Source: a bacterium
GTDB lineage: Bacteria; Vulcanimicrobiota; Vulcanimicrobiia; Vulcanimicrobiales; Vulcanimicrobiaceae
NCBI GenBank assembly: GCA_021805775.1
Contig: JAJZED010000003.1
Span: 62,001 to 126,000, forward strand
Direction of reading: 5' to 3'
Length of the DNA stretch: 64,000 nt
How positions within the stretch are numbered: position 1 is the first letter of the stretch; each line of letters starts with the position of its first letter. A program made the position numbers and the translations under genes. A model generated the notes under the pieces. The model was not told the DNA's origin. It made no database searches and was given only the letters and a program-made list of their open reading frames with translations. Of the stretch, positions 43,741-51,438 are shown piece after piece.

Positions 43741-45084
43741 CCTCCCGGGGGCTTACCGCCTGGGAATGAGCGAGAGCCGGCGGGTTTGCGGATGCCAGAT
43801 GCGGCTCCGCGTCGTGCTATTGGGTGCATTCGCACGAATAGCTCGTGCGCGCTCTTTCAATCGCGCCACGGCGATCGATCTTTTCGCGCGTATTTGTTGC
43901 GATCGAATGCATCGCCGCGTCTCTCCAGGAATCCGCCGCCCGCCTACGATCCGCCGTTCAGGCCCGTCGATGAATGATGGGCACGAAAGTTACGGGCTTT
44001 AGGTGGTAATGCCAATGGGAATCGAACTCTCTAAGTGGGGTCCCGGCAGGTCCCGGCCGTTAGCAAAAACCTCGGTTCGGGGGACTCCGCCCGTCTTGCT
44101 CCCGGTCGAGTTCGAGCGATTCCGGCTATTTCCGGGCGGTCTGTTAGACAATTGTTAGACGAATCTCCGGGTCAATATCGGCCAGAGTCAACGTCGGCGC
44201 GATGCCTTGCTCGTTGCAAGTTAGAGCTTGTTCATCAATTTATTTTATTCGGCAGTTTACTCACTCGTCGCAGCCGAAACGGGCATCCGTTCCCAGGAGC
44301 CGATTCGAGGCGATCCTCGTTTTGATATCGGCCGCCGCGCAGGTTCTCATCTTCATGGCGACCGACACCGCCGTCGCAACCATATTATTCAGCGTGAGCT
44401 GCTCGCACGGGCCGTAGGCCTCGGCCACTCCACACGGATCGCCACCGCGCGGATAAGTGGATCCACCGCCCACTATGCCACCCATACGGCAGATACGAAT
44501 CATATCGTAGTGGTGCCGATGAAGTATGATCCTCAAGATTCAAAGATCTTCGCGTTCTATTAGACTTCCCTTGATGAAGACGAAACGCCGTCACCTCGGA
44601 GAGGTCCCGGCTGCCTTCCCGCCGTCATCTTGCTCATGATTGTCATCGTTATACTCGCCGCTCTAGCCCGGTGACCGCATTCATGAGAGTCAAGGAACGC
44701 GCTTGATGCGAAATCTGTCGTCGCACGAAGGGCAATCCTCCTGCTATCGCGCGCTATCTTGTGCGCGAACGTGCGCTCTCCACAGTAGGCAGGGGGTGGT
44801 GCGACCTGTGTCGTATCTGGGGAATCCCCGCAGACCCGGCGAGCGCGCCGTGGATCCGTCAAGCAGATCGAAGGCCGCACAGCCGTTTGATCTCCGAGCG
44901 ATCCTCCCCGCACCCCCGATGCCTCGGAAAATGGATGAGGCGAAGCCGTTCCAGCGGCATCGCCTCAAGGACCTGGTGGCCCGGCAAGTACTTTCCCCAA
45001 ATTCGCATTTGGAAGATACCCTCCCGACCACCGGGCTCCGGTTGACATCGCGCGTCGAGCCGCCGCGGGCGGCGAAGGAGTCTC
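43741..45084. other. Gene-poor interval at the left side of the defence cassette
   Basis: No open frame here has recognisable homology, coding-type composition or a good ribosome binding site; the longer frames are Arg/Ser-rich shadows. It contains a tRNA-3'-end-like stretch (reverse strand of 44009-44030, TTCGATTCCCATTGG), a TTAGACAATTGTTAGAC direct repeat/palindrome at 44144-44160, and an inverted repeat at 44997-45012. It may be a decayed junction of the island. Confidence 0.4.
44997..45012. promoter_or_regulatory. Inverted repeat CCAAAT-4-ATTTGG before the MBL/E2-E1-JAB cassette
   Basis: Perfect 6-base arms separated by TCGC, ending 72 bases before the first gene's ATG (45085). It is a plausible operator for the cassette. 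No partner regulator gene was identified. Confidence 0.4.
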
Positions 45085-46080
45085 ATGTCGAAAATTCATT
45101 TCCTCAACGTTGGCCACGGCGACTGCACGGTCATCGAGCACAACAGCGGCCGAATCACCGTCATCGATTGCAACAACGGGGACGACCTGGACGCGGACTC
45201 CGAAGCGGAGATCCTCGGCGAGTTACCACCAGGTAGCGCGGCATCGTTCGCACTCTGGCGCGCGACCGGAATTTCTGAAACCGCGGCATTGGAAAAGGTC
45301 GGCTACAATGTGCCGCTCACAAATCCGGTGCGATTTCTGACCGACCGCTATCGCGGTCGTGCGATTCACCGTTACATCCAAACGCATCCCGACATGGATC
45401 ACATGCGCGGCATCTGCGCACTCGACAACGCCTTTGAGATTGTCAATTTGTGGGACGCGAAGCACGTGAAACAAATCGACCGATTCAGGAGCGATGATGA
45501 GAAGGCCGACTGGCTCCGCTACCAGTCCATGCGCAGTGTCCCTCGCGAAGGGCTTACCGTATTGAGCCTCCACGCCGGCGCCGCGTCGCAGTACTATAAT
45601 CGCGGCGGCAACGCCGACCTCGGCGACGGTTTGCACGTGCTATCACCTACTCCTGAGTTGGTGCAGTGGGTAAACGAGCGCGACGGCAAGTGGAACGAAC
45701 TTTCCTACGTCCTGATGCTGAAGGAACATGGGCGTTCGCTGATCTTTGGCGGTGACGCCGAGTCTGAAGCTTGGGCGCGCATCCTCGCAACTTATGCTGC
45801 GAACCTGAAATGCGACATCCTTAAAGCGAGCCACCATGGCCGGAAGTCCGGCTATCACGGCGCCGCGCTGAGGGCGATGAATCCCGGATTGACCGTCGTT
45901 TCAGTTGGCAAGAAAAATCCGGATCACGACGCAAGCGCTTCGTATCGTGCCGCATCGCAATACGTTTGGTCAACGCGCTGGAAATCCGACATCACGATCG
46001 ACATCGATGCCTCGGGGCGCATGACCGCCAGTAACGGCCGCGATGATGAAACGCTAACCTGGAAACAGCAAGCGGCCTAA
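45085..46080 (+). CDS. MBL-fold hydrolase 1 (ComEC/Rec2-like metallo-beta-lactamase domain)
   Basis: A 331-residue soluble protein with the metallo-beta-lactamase fold of the ComEC C-terminal type. The first strand is IHFLNVGHGDCTVIE, the metal site THPDMDHM (His101, Asp103, Asp105, His106), and later LIFGGDAESEAW and the His ligand in KASHHGRKSGYHGAAL. This branch often acts on nucleic acids or phosphodiesters. An AAGGAG lies four bases before ATG 45085. It opens a four-gene forward cassette with a second MBL protein, an E2-E1-JAB fusion and a membrane protein. Substrate not known. Confidence 0.88.
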   Translation: MSKIHFLNVGHGDCTVIEHNSGRITVIDCNNGDDLDADSEAEILGELPPGSAASFALWRATGISETAALEKVGYNVPLTNPVRFLTDRYRGRAIHRYIQTHPDMDHMRGICALDNAFEIVNLWDAKHVKQIDRFRSDDEKADWLRYQSMRSVPREGLTVLSLHAGAASQYYNRGGNADLGDGLHVLSPTPELVQWVNERDGKWNELSYVLMLKEHGRSLIFGGDAESEAWARILATYAANLKCDILKASHHGRKSGYHGAALRAMNPGLTVVSVGKKNPDHDASASYRAASQYVWSTRWKSDITIDIDASGRMTASNGRDDETLTWKQQAA

Positions 46081-46180
46081 CGAGCATGGCTTAGCGAGGT
46101 TGACTCGCGACGCGGAACGATACCAACTTCAACTTTACGCGCGGCCAGAACGTCGGCGCGACTTCTTAGGAGGATGTGTA

Positions 46181-47305
46181 ATGGCACGGTTGACCTGCTT
46201 CCCCATCGGAAACGCAGACTGCACGCTGATCGATCAGTTACCCTCGGGAAAGACGATCATTTTCGATTATGGGAACATGAGGACCGGGGAGGACGGCGAC
46301 ACGCGGATCGATCTGGCAGCCGCGCTCGATCATCTGCTCAAGGAACAAAAGCGAAGCCGCGTCGACGTACTCGCATTCACGCATATCGACAGCGATCATG
46401 TCAAAGGGTCTCATGAATTCTTTCACTTCGAGCACGCCGAAAAGTATAGCGGTGGATACGAAGTAAAAGAGCTGTGGGTGCCTGCTGCTGCAATCGTCGA
46501 GATCGGCGCGACAGATGACTCACGCATCATCCGTGAAGAGGCACGCCACCGCCTCAGAGAGGGAAAGGGGATCAAGGTCTTCTCGAAACCGGAGGCATTG
46601 AAGGATTGGCTTGAAGAAAATAACTTGACGACTGATGAACGCCGCAGCTGCTTTGTTGATGCCGGTACGTACGTTCCCACGTTTAATTTACAAGAAGATG
46701 GCCTTGAGGTATTCGTGCACTCGCCTTTCGCCGACCTCGAAAACGGTAAGGTAATAGAGCGCAATGCGGAAGCCATCGTTGTGCAGATGATGTTCGTCGT
46801 GGACGGCACGGATACGAAGGTTCTCTTCGGCGCCGATTCCAAGCACGCGATGCTCTCGGATATCGTTCACGTCACGCGTGCGCATGGAAACGACGAGCGC
46901 TTGGAATGGGACGTCTTCCACCTGCCGCATCATTGCTCGTATACGGCACTCGGTCCCGAAAAGGGGGACCTCGAAACAGCGCCCGTCCCGAACGTCGCCT
47001 GGCTTCTTGAAGAACAGTGTCGCGAAAAGCCCATCTTGGTTTCGCCAAGCAATCCGATCTCGTTCGAAGATACGGTCCAACCACCGCACTATCAAGCAGC
47101 CCGTTACTACAAGAGCGTCGCGTCATCAAGGAGTGGTAAGTTCGTAGTTACCATGGAACACCCTGACCAGAACCTTCCAAAGCCCCTCGTCATTCTTATC
47201 GACGGCACGCGGGCCCGCATCACCGGGACCACGGTAAGCGCCGTCACGGGCACCGTCTCCCAGAGCGCGCCGCGCGCAGGGCAAAACCAGGGAGGCGCCC
47301 GATAG
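46181..47305 (+). CDS. MBL-fold hydrolase 2
   Basis: A 374-residue relative of the preceding protein: LTCFPIGNADCTLID, metal site THIDSDHVKG (His68, Asp70, Asp72, His73), VLFGADSKHAML, and a later His pair in VFHLPHHCSYTAL. ATG 46181 is chosen because AGGAGG lies seven bases upstream; the frame extends to 46100 without support. The end is odd: a ~30-residue polar tail closes with AGQNQGGAR, so a Gly-Gly pair sits two residues from the C-terminus. Such an end could be trimmed by a JAB peptidase to expose Gly-Gly, as in ubiquitin-like proteins, but the body is not a beta-grasp fold. The stop is overlapped by the next gene's possible ATA start. Confidence 0.88.
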   Translation: MARLTCFPIGNADCTLIDQLPSGKTIIFDYGNMRTGEDGDTRIDLAAALDHLLKEQKRSRVDVLAFTHIDSDHVKGSHEFFHFEHAEKYSGGYEVKELWVPAAAIVEIGATDDSRIIREEARHRLREGKGIKVFSKPEALKDWLEENNLTTDERRSCFVDAGTYVPTFNLQEDGLEVFVHSPFADLENGKVIERNAEAIVVQMMFVVDGTDTKVLFGADSKHAMLSDIVHVTRAHGNDERLEWDVFHLPHHCSYTALGPEKGDLETAPVPNVAWLLEEQCREKPILVSPSNPISFEDTVQPPHYQAARYYKSVASSRSGKFVVTMEHPDQNLPKPLVILIDGTRARITGTTVSAVTGTVSQSAPRAGQNQGGAR

Positions 47306-47340
47306 CAATCGAGAATCTGCTGACTCCACGCGCGAGAGAA

Positions 47341-49464
47341 TTGGTTTTCTATCTCTCGAATGGTGGTCCCATCGGCGCCACGCTCGTCGACGCGCGACGC
47401 AAAGTCCACGACCTCGTCGAGCTGGTCATCCATTCGGAGGTGGGTCAAGTTCCGCGCGCCGACATTCGAGAGGAAGAGCGGGTCATCGTCGAATTCGACG
47501 ATGACGAGGCGCGCTGGCCTCGCGTGTCCGCGTTACGGCAAGATTTTCCGCAAGGCCTTCCGCATACGAACATCGTCGAGCCAGGCGCGCCTCCTTGCCT
47601 CTGCATCGCGATCGAACCGTTTCGCGAACTTCGCAGGACCCTCACCGCCGAGGAACTCGTCGCGCGAATCCGCCGTTGGCTCGAGCGAACGGCAACGGGC
47701 ACATTGCATCAGACTGACCAGCAAGTCGAGCCATTCTTCAATGGCGCTGGCGGCGCGGTTATCGTTCCGGTTGCGCTTCACAACATGGACGACGGCATAG
47801 TCTCGAACTACTCCATGCACGTCTGCGGCGACAATTTTCGCGTCGTCGCTGGCGACGGAGCGCAACAAGGGAAGCGCATTCACGTCGTGGCGCTGAGAAC
47901 ACCTGTGCACGTACATGGTCGTATTTGTCATCTGCCCCAGACGCTTGAGCAGCTCGACGAGCTCGTATCGGACGAGCAGTTCCATCTCATCGAATCTCTT
48001 CGTCACGCACTGATGCGACTTCCGGCGGCGCAGTGTGGCCCTGAGTACGGCGTGTCGCTACTTCTGCGCGTCCCTGTCGCCCGCGGGCCAGGGAGCCCTG
48101 CGGAAGCGGAGGATGTTCGTGTGTTCTGGCTAGGCAACCTAGGCGATCTTGCTCGAAACCTCGCGCTTTGGGAGGCCTTATCGAACGGCTCGCGCGGAGT
48201 TCTCCTCGGTGCGAATCCTCAGCCGGGGGCAGTAGCCATCGACGCGCTCAACGTCGAGCGCGAACTCGAAGCGAAGGAGGCCGCGGCGTTTAACGGCGAC
48301 GTGAAGTACGACGACCGTTTCATCGCCATCGGAGCGGGGGCGCTCGGTTCACAGGTACTTATGAACCTCGCCCGCCGCGCGGTTCGCCCCGTCGCGATCG
48401 TGGATGAAGACTACCTTGCCCCGCATAATCTCGCTCGGCATGCGTTGGCCGGCGAGCGGCTCGGTTATCACAAGGCTAGCGCGCTCGCAGATGTTATCAA
48501 CGGCTTGATTGACGACGACATCGCCATCCAGGCGATCCCACGAGACGTCACCATACCTGAATGCCGTGAGCAGATCGACGCCACCGAGGCAGAATTCGAC
48601 TTCGCGCTCGATATGAGCGCGTCGGTCGCTGTCGCGCGGTCAATCGCGACGGACGCGCGCTTTCCTAGGACGCTTTCGCTCTTCTTGAACCCTTTGGGCA
48701 CGGACCTCGTTCTTCTCGCTGAGGACAGGCACCGAAGCATAACGCTCGATCAGCTAGAAGCCCAGTACCTTTGGGAGATCGTGCAACGGGAGGAACTAGC
48801 AGAGCACTTTGGCGCGCCAGAGTACCGGCGCTATTCGACTGGGTGCCGTGATCGCTCGTCGATCATTTCGCAAAACACGGTCGCTACGCTCGCAGGGATC
48901 GGAGCGGAGGCGTCACTACGCACAAGCCGGCAAGAAGAAGCCGTTGCCACGGTTTGGCGACTGACGAACGATCTGCAAATCCAACGCATCGATATCCGGG
49001 TTTCGGCGATGATTCTCAAACAATGCGGAGAGTGGTCGTGTTTCGTCTCGTGCTCATCTCTTGCGTACGCCCGTGAATTGCGACGCGCATCGATGCCTAA
49101 CGAGACGGGCGGGATACTAATTGGGAGCTTCGATCTCGTCGCGAAGAGGATATATATCGCTGGCTTTCTTCCCGAACCGCCGGACAGCGAATCTTCGCCG
49201 ACTTCGTTCGTTCGCGGCTCGGCGGGCGTGGAGCAGAAGCTTGAGAAGCTCGCTGCGCGCGTAGACGGCCAGCTTCGCTACGTCGGCGAGTGGCATACGC
49301 ACCCTGACGGTCATTCGTCGGCGGCCAGCAACACCGACCGCAGTGCGTTCGCTGAATTGACCGAACGAATGAAGCGCGCGGGATATCCGGAAACGTACCT
49401 GGTCGTGGCCGAGAACGAACTGTCCGCTATCATTTCCGACATCAGTTCTACGGTTAAGGAGTAG
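47341..49464 (+). CDS. E2-E1-JAB triple-fusion protein (ubiquitin-like conjugation/deconjugation)
   Basis: A protein of at least 707 residues with three enzyme modules. Residues ~45-135 resemble prokaryotic E2 domains: VIVEF, then GLPHTNIVEPGAPPCLC with candidate catalytic Cys86/Cys88 and the trailing helix LTAEELVARIRRWLERTATG. Residues ~320-545 are a ThiF/E1 adenylating domain: FIAIGAGALGSQVLMNLARR, DEDYLAPHNLARHAL, HKASAL, and a possible thioester Cys in STGCRDRSSIIS (~502). Residues ~575-700 are a JAB/MPN+ isopeptidase: Glu588 in NETGGILIG and WHTHP...SNTD (His652, His654, Asp666), all metal ligands present. The first legal start is TTG 47341, but the frame stays open upstream and GGAGG sits six bases before an ATA (47302) that overlaps the previous stop. 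Functionally analogous to Cap2 plus Cap3 of CBASS in one chain. Confidence 0.85.
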   Translation: MVFYLSNGGPIGATLVDARRKVHDLVELVIHSEVGQVPRADIREEERVIVEFDDDEARWPRVSALRQDFPQGLPHTNIVEPGAPPCLCIAIEPFRELRRTLTAEELVARIRRWLERTATGTLHQTDQQVEPFFNGAGGAVIVPVALHNMDDGIVSNYSMHVCGDNFRVVAGDGAQQGKRIHVVALRTPVHVHGRICHLPQTLEQLDELVSDEQFHLIESLRHALMRLPAAQCGPEYGVSLLLRVPVARGPGSPAEAEDVRVFWLGNLGDLARNLALWEALSNGSRGVLLGANPQPGAVAIDALNVERELEAKEAAAFNGDVKYDDRFIAIGAGALGSQVLMNLARRAVRPVAIVDEDYLAPHNLARHALAGERLGYHKASALADVINGLIDDDIAIQAIPRDVTIPECREQIDATEAEFDFALDMSASVAVARSIATDARFPRTLSLFLNPLGTDLVLLAEDRHRSITLDQLEAQYLWEIVQREELAEHFGAPEYRRYSTGCRDRSSIISQNTVATLAGIGAEASLRTSRQEEAVATVWRLTNDLQIQRIDIRVSAMILKQCGEWSCFVSCSSLAYARELRRASMPNETGGILIGSFDLVAKRIYIAGFLPEPPDSESSPTSFVRGSAGVEQKLEKLAARVDGQLRYVGEWHTHPDGHSSAASNTDRSAFAELTERMKRAGYPETYLVVAENELSAIISDISSTVKE

Positions 49465-49467
49465 CGC

Positions 49468-50193
49468 ATGAAGAACTTCGACGCGTACGAATACGTCGGC
49501 CTGATCGCTCCCGGTGCCATCGTGACGATAGGCATTTTTCTCGAATTCCCGGCTGCCCGCGCCGAGTTACTCTCGAAAGACTTCTCCCTGGGATCCCTCG
49601 GCATCTTCCTCATCATTTCATTCGCGATCGGTCATCTGGTGGCAGCAATCGGAAATGCCATCGAGGGACCTGTTTTAAAAATAAGCGGAGGTTTGCCGAG
49701 CGACAAAGTCCGCTCCGAAAACCAAACGCTGATTTCTAGCAGCCAACGCTTACGCTTGAACGAGAAAGCGCGAAATGCGCAAGGCGATGCGTTCGACCTC
49801 TCAACAGTCTCGAAGGGCGACTGGTACGCGATCACCAGGGAAATCTACGCTGAAGTTGCGGCTGCGAAGACGTCGTCGCGCGTTGATTCTTTCAATCGGC
49901 AATATGGGCTGCTGCGTGGAGTTGGTTCCGCCTTTTCTCTGCTGACAATCTGGTTCCTCGTGAATCTGAAGGCCGCGCCGTGGTCGAACTGGAGCGGACT
50001 GATTCCCGCCGCATTTACTGCGGTCGCGTGCCTCTTGTCTTTCGTTCGCATGACTCGATTCGCGAACAACTATGCCAGGGAGCTGTTTGTCCAGTACGTC
50101 AGGCTTCCCGATCGCAAGGACGCGCCTCCCGACGACGCACCTGCAACGCTCGATGATGCGTCACAATCAAAAGCGGGTGACGACGCGGGCTGA
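49468..50193 (+). CDS. Four-TM membrane protein of the E2-E1-JAB cassette
   Basis: A 241-residue protein with two TM hairpins: YVGLIAPGAIVTIGIFLEF and LGIFLIISFAIGHLVAAIG near the N-terminus, then a ~90-residue soluble middle (SSSQRLRLNEKARNAQGDAF, EIYAEVAAAKTSSRVDSF), then FSLLTIWFLVNL and LIPAAFTAVACLLSFVR. The tail is acidic (DAPPDDAPATLDDASQ). No family recognised. ATG 49468 lies four bases after the E2-E1-JAB stop with AAGGAG upstream, so it belongs to the same transcript. In defence systems a TM protein in this place is often the effector that breaks the membrane; here that is inference. Converges on the GIY-YIG gene. Confidence 0.75.
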   Translation: MKNFDAYEYVGLIAPGAIVTIGIFLEFPAARAELLSKDFSLGSLGIFLIISFAIGHLVAAIGNAIEGPVLKISGGLPSDKVRSENQTLISSSQRLRLNEKARNAQGDAFDLSTVSKGDWYAITREIYAEVAAAKTSSRVDSFNRQYGLLRGVGSAFSLLTIWFLVNLKAAPWSNWSGLIPAAFTAVACLLSFVRMTRFANNYARELFVQYVRLPDRKDAPPDDAPATLDDASQSKAGDDAG

Positions 50194-50256
50194 ACGCCCC
50201 GCGCGCGCGCCATCCGCTGAGCGACGGGCCAAGGCCAATGTCGTGCGGCGTTCTCA

Positions 50257-51438
50257 TCATCTTTGCACAAGGCGGGCTGCTTGTGGATCATAGGTGTATT
50301 GCGTAATCGTTCCGTCCTTGATCCGATCCACGGCTTCATTGACGATAAACAAGGGGACAAGGAACCATTCGCGTGGGGTCACGGGCTTCCCAAAGCGACC
50401 TTTAATTTCCACGTTTAACTGCGCCAACTCGAATACTCGATGGATTAGGTTTTCTAGCTTAATGCGGTTGATGTTGTAGAGTTCGTAAGTGGCCACTATC
50501 TCGACGTCCGCTAGCAGAAAGGTTGGGTCGTTCTTGGCATCGGCGATACGGCGATTCACATCGTTGCCTGTCACACCAATTTTGTGCAAAACTTCGCGAT
50601 TTTCCGCAACGAAAGGGAGGTTAGACTTGCTTCGCAGCACGTAAATCGTGCCACTTGCCAAATCACCCTCTTCGGTCTCACCCGCAAACAGCGGACCGGC
50701 GCTTGGGTTAGTGATGCGCCGCCCCGCAGCATCGCGATGTAGTGCGCGCTGAAGAGAACGAGAGAGTACATTGCTCTCGGTGCGGTTGTCATAAATCACG
50801 CGGAGTCGGCTATCGCGCCGGTCGTACTCTGTAACGAATTCCTCGCCAGCATCCGTGACATACGCGATCTGCCCGCCGACGACGAACCACTCGCCTTTTT
50901 TGATTTCGGCTTGCTTTTTCTGAAAAGGCTTCGCCTGACGTATTCCAGCATCAAGCTCACGCTTCACCTGTTCGAATAGCGGTTTGAACCTATCGAAATC
51001 CACGCACGGAGCCCGGTTTGCAATCTCCTCTGCCGTACGTTTCTCCGCAACACTTCGAACGTGGCGCAACTCTCCGATCTCGCCCGCGCCGCCCGTCCCC
51101 TCAAGTTCGGCGAGGAGCGCGTCGTCGTCGATCTCGTCGACACTCTCAAGCAACAGACTTACAGCTCCCGCCAATAAGCCTTGGCGATCGAGCGGCTCAA
51201 GCAAGGCGCGGCAGTCGGGAAGCCGTCTCAAACGATCGAGGCGCACCGCATAGAGACGCTCGAAAATATCGTTCCCTTCGCCATGTAGCGGTGCATGGCC
51301 GTGCTGGTCGAAAAAACCCTGGATTTCTTCGAAGCCGGCGATTACGCGCTCTTCACGTGGAGATCGTCCGGTCTTTTTCTCGGGCGGAGCGAACTCACTG
51401 AGTGCTTCCGCGAGCTCCTCAAGGTCGACGTCACTCAT
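50257..51438 (-). CDS. GIY-YIG nuclease-domain protein of the methyltransferase/helicase operon
   Basis: A 393-residue protein. The N-terminal ~250 residues are helical and charged (LEELAEALSEFAPPEKKT, FDRFKPLFEQVKRELD) with a central segment EWFVVGGQIAYVTDAG. The C-terminal part is GIY-YIG of the T5orf172 kind: GTIYVLRSKSNL, VLHKIGVTGNDVNRRIADA (the YIG-like strand and Arg), then the Glu in IKLENLIHRVFELAQL and VTPREWFLV. ATG 51438 overlaps the helicase stop by eight bases. As third gene after a methyltransferase and a helicase it could be the cutting subunit of a restriction-type system. Confidence 0.82.
   Translation of the reverse strand: MSDVDLEELAEALSEFAPPEKKTGRSPREERVIAGFEEIQGFFDQHGHAPLHGEGNDIFERLYAVRLDRLRRLPDCRALLEPLDRQGLLAGAVSLLLESVDEIDDDALLAELEGTGGAGEIGELRHVRSVAEKRTAEEIANRAPCVDFDRFKPLFEQVKRELDAGIRQAKPFQKKQAEIKKGEWFVVGGQIAYVTDAGEEFVTEYDRRDSRLRVIYDNRTESNVLSRSLQRALHRDAAGRRITNPSAGPLFAGETEEGDLASGTIYVLRSKSNLPFVAENREVLHKIGVTGNDVNRRIADAKNDPTFLLADVEIVATYELYNINRIKLENLIHRVFELAQLNVEIKGRFGKPVTPREWFLVPLFIVNEAVDRIKDGTITQYTYDPQAARLVQR

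Noticed and set aside
44703-45236. Forward open frame of 177 codons before the MBL cassette, considered as a ubiquitin-like gene
   Set aside because: Composition is Arg/Pro/His-rich without beta-grasp pattern, it runs into MBL 1 in another frame, and it has no ribosome site or Gly-Gly end.
45085-50193. Ordinary CBASS operon
   Set aside because: No CD-NTase (cGAS-like) gene is present and two MBL genes take its place, although E2-E1 and JAB functions are shared.
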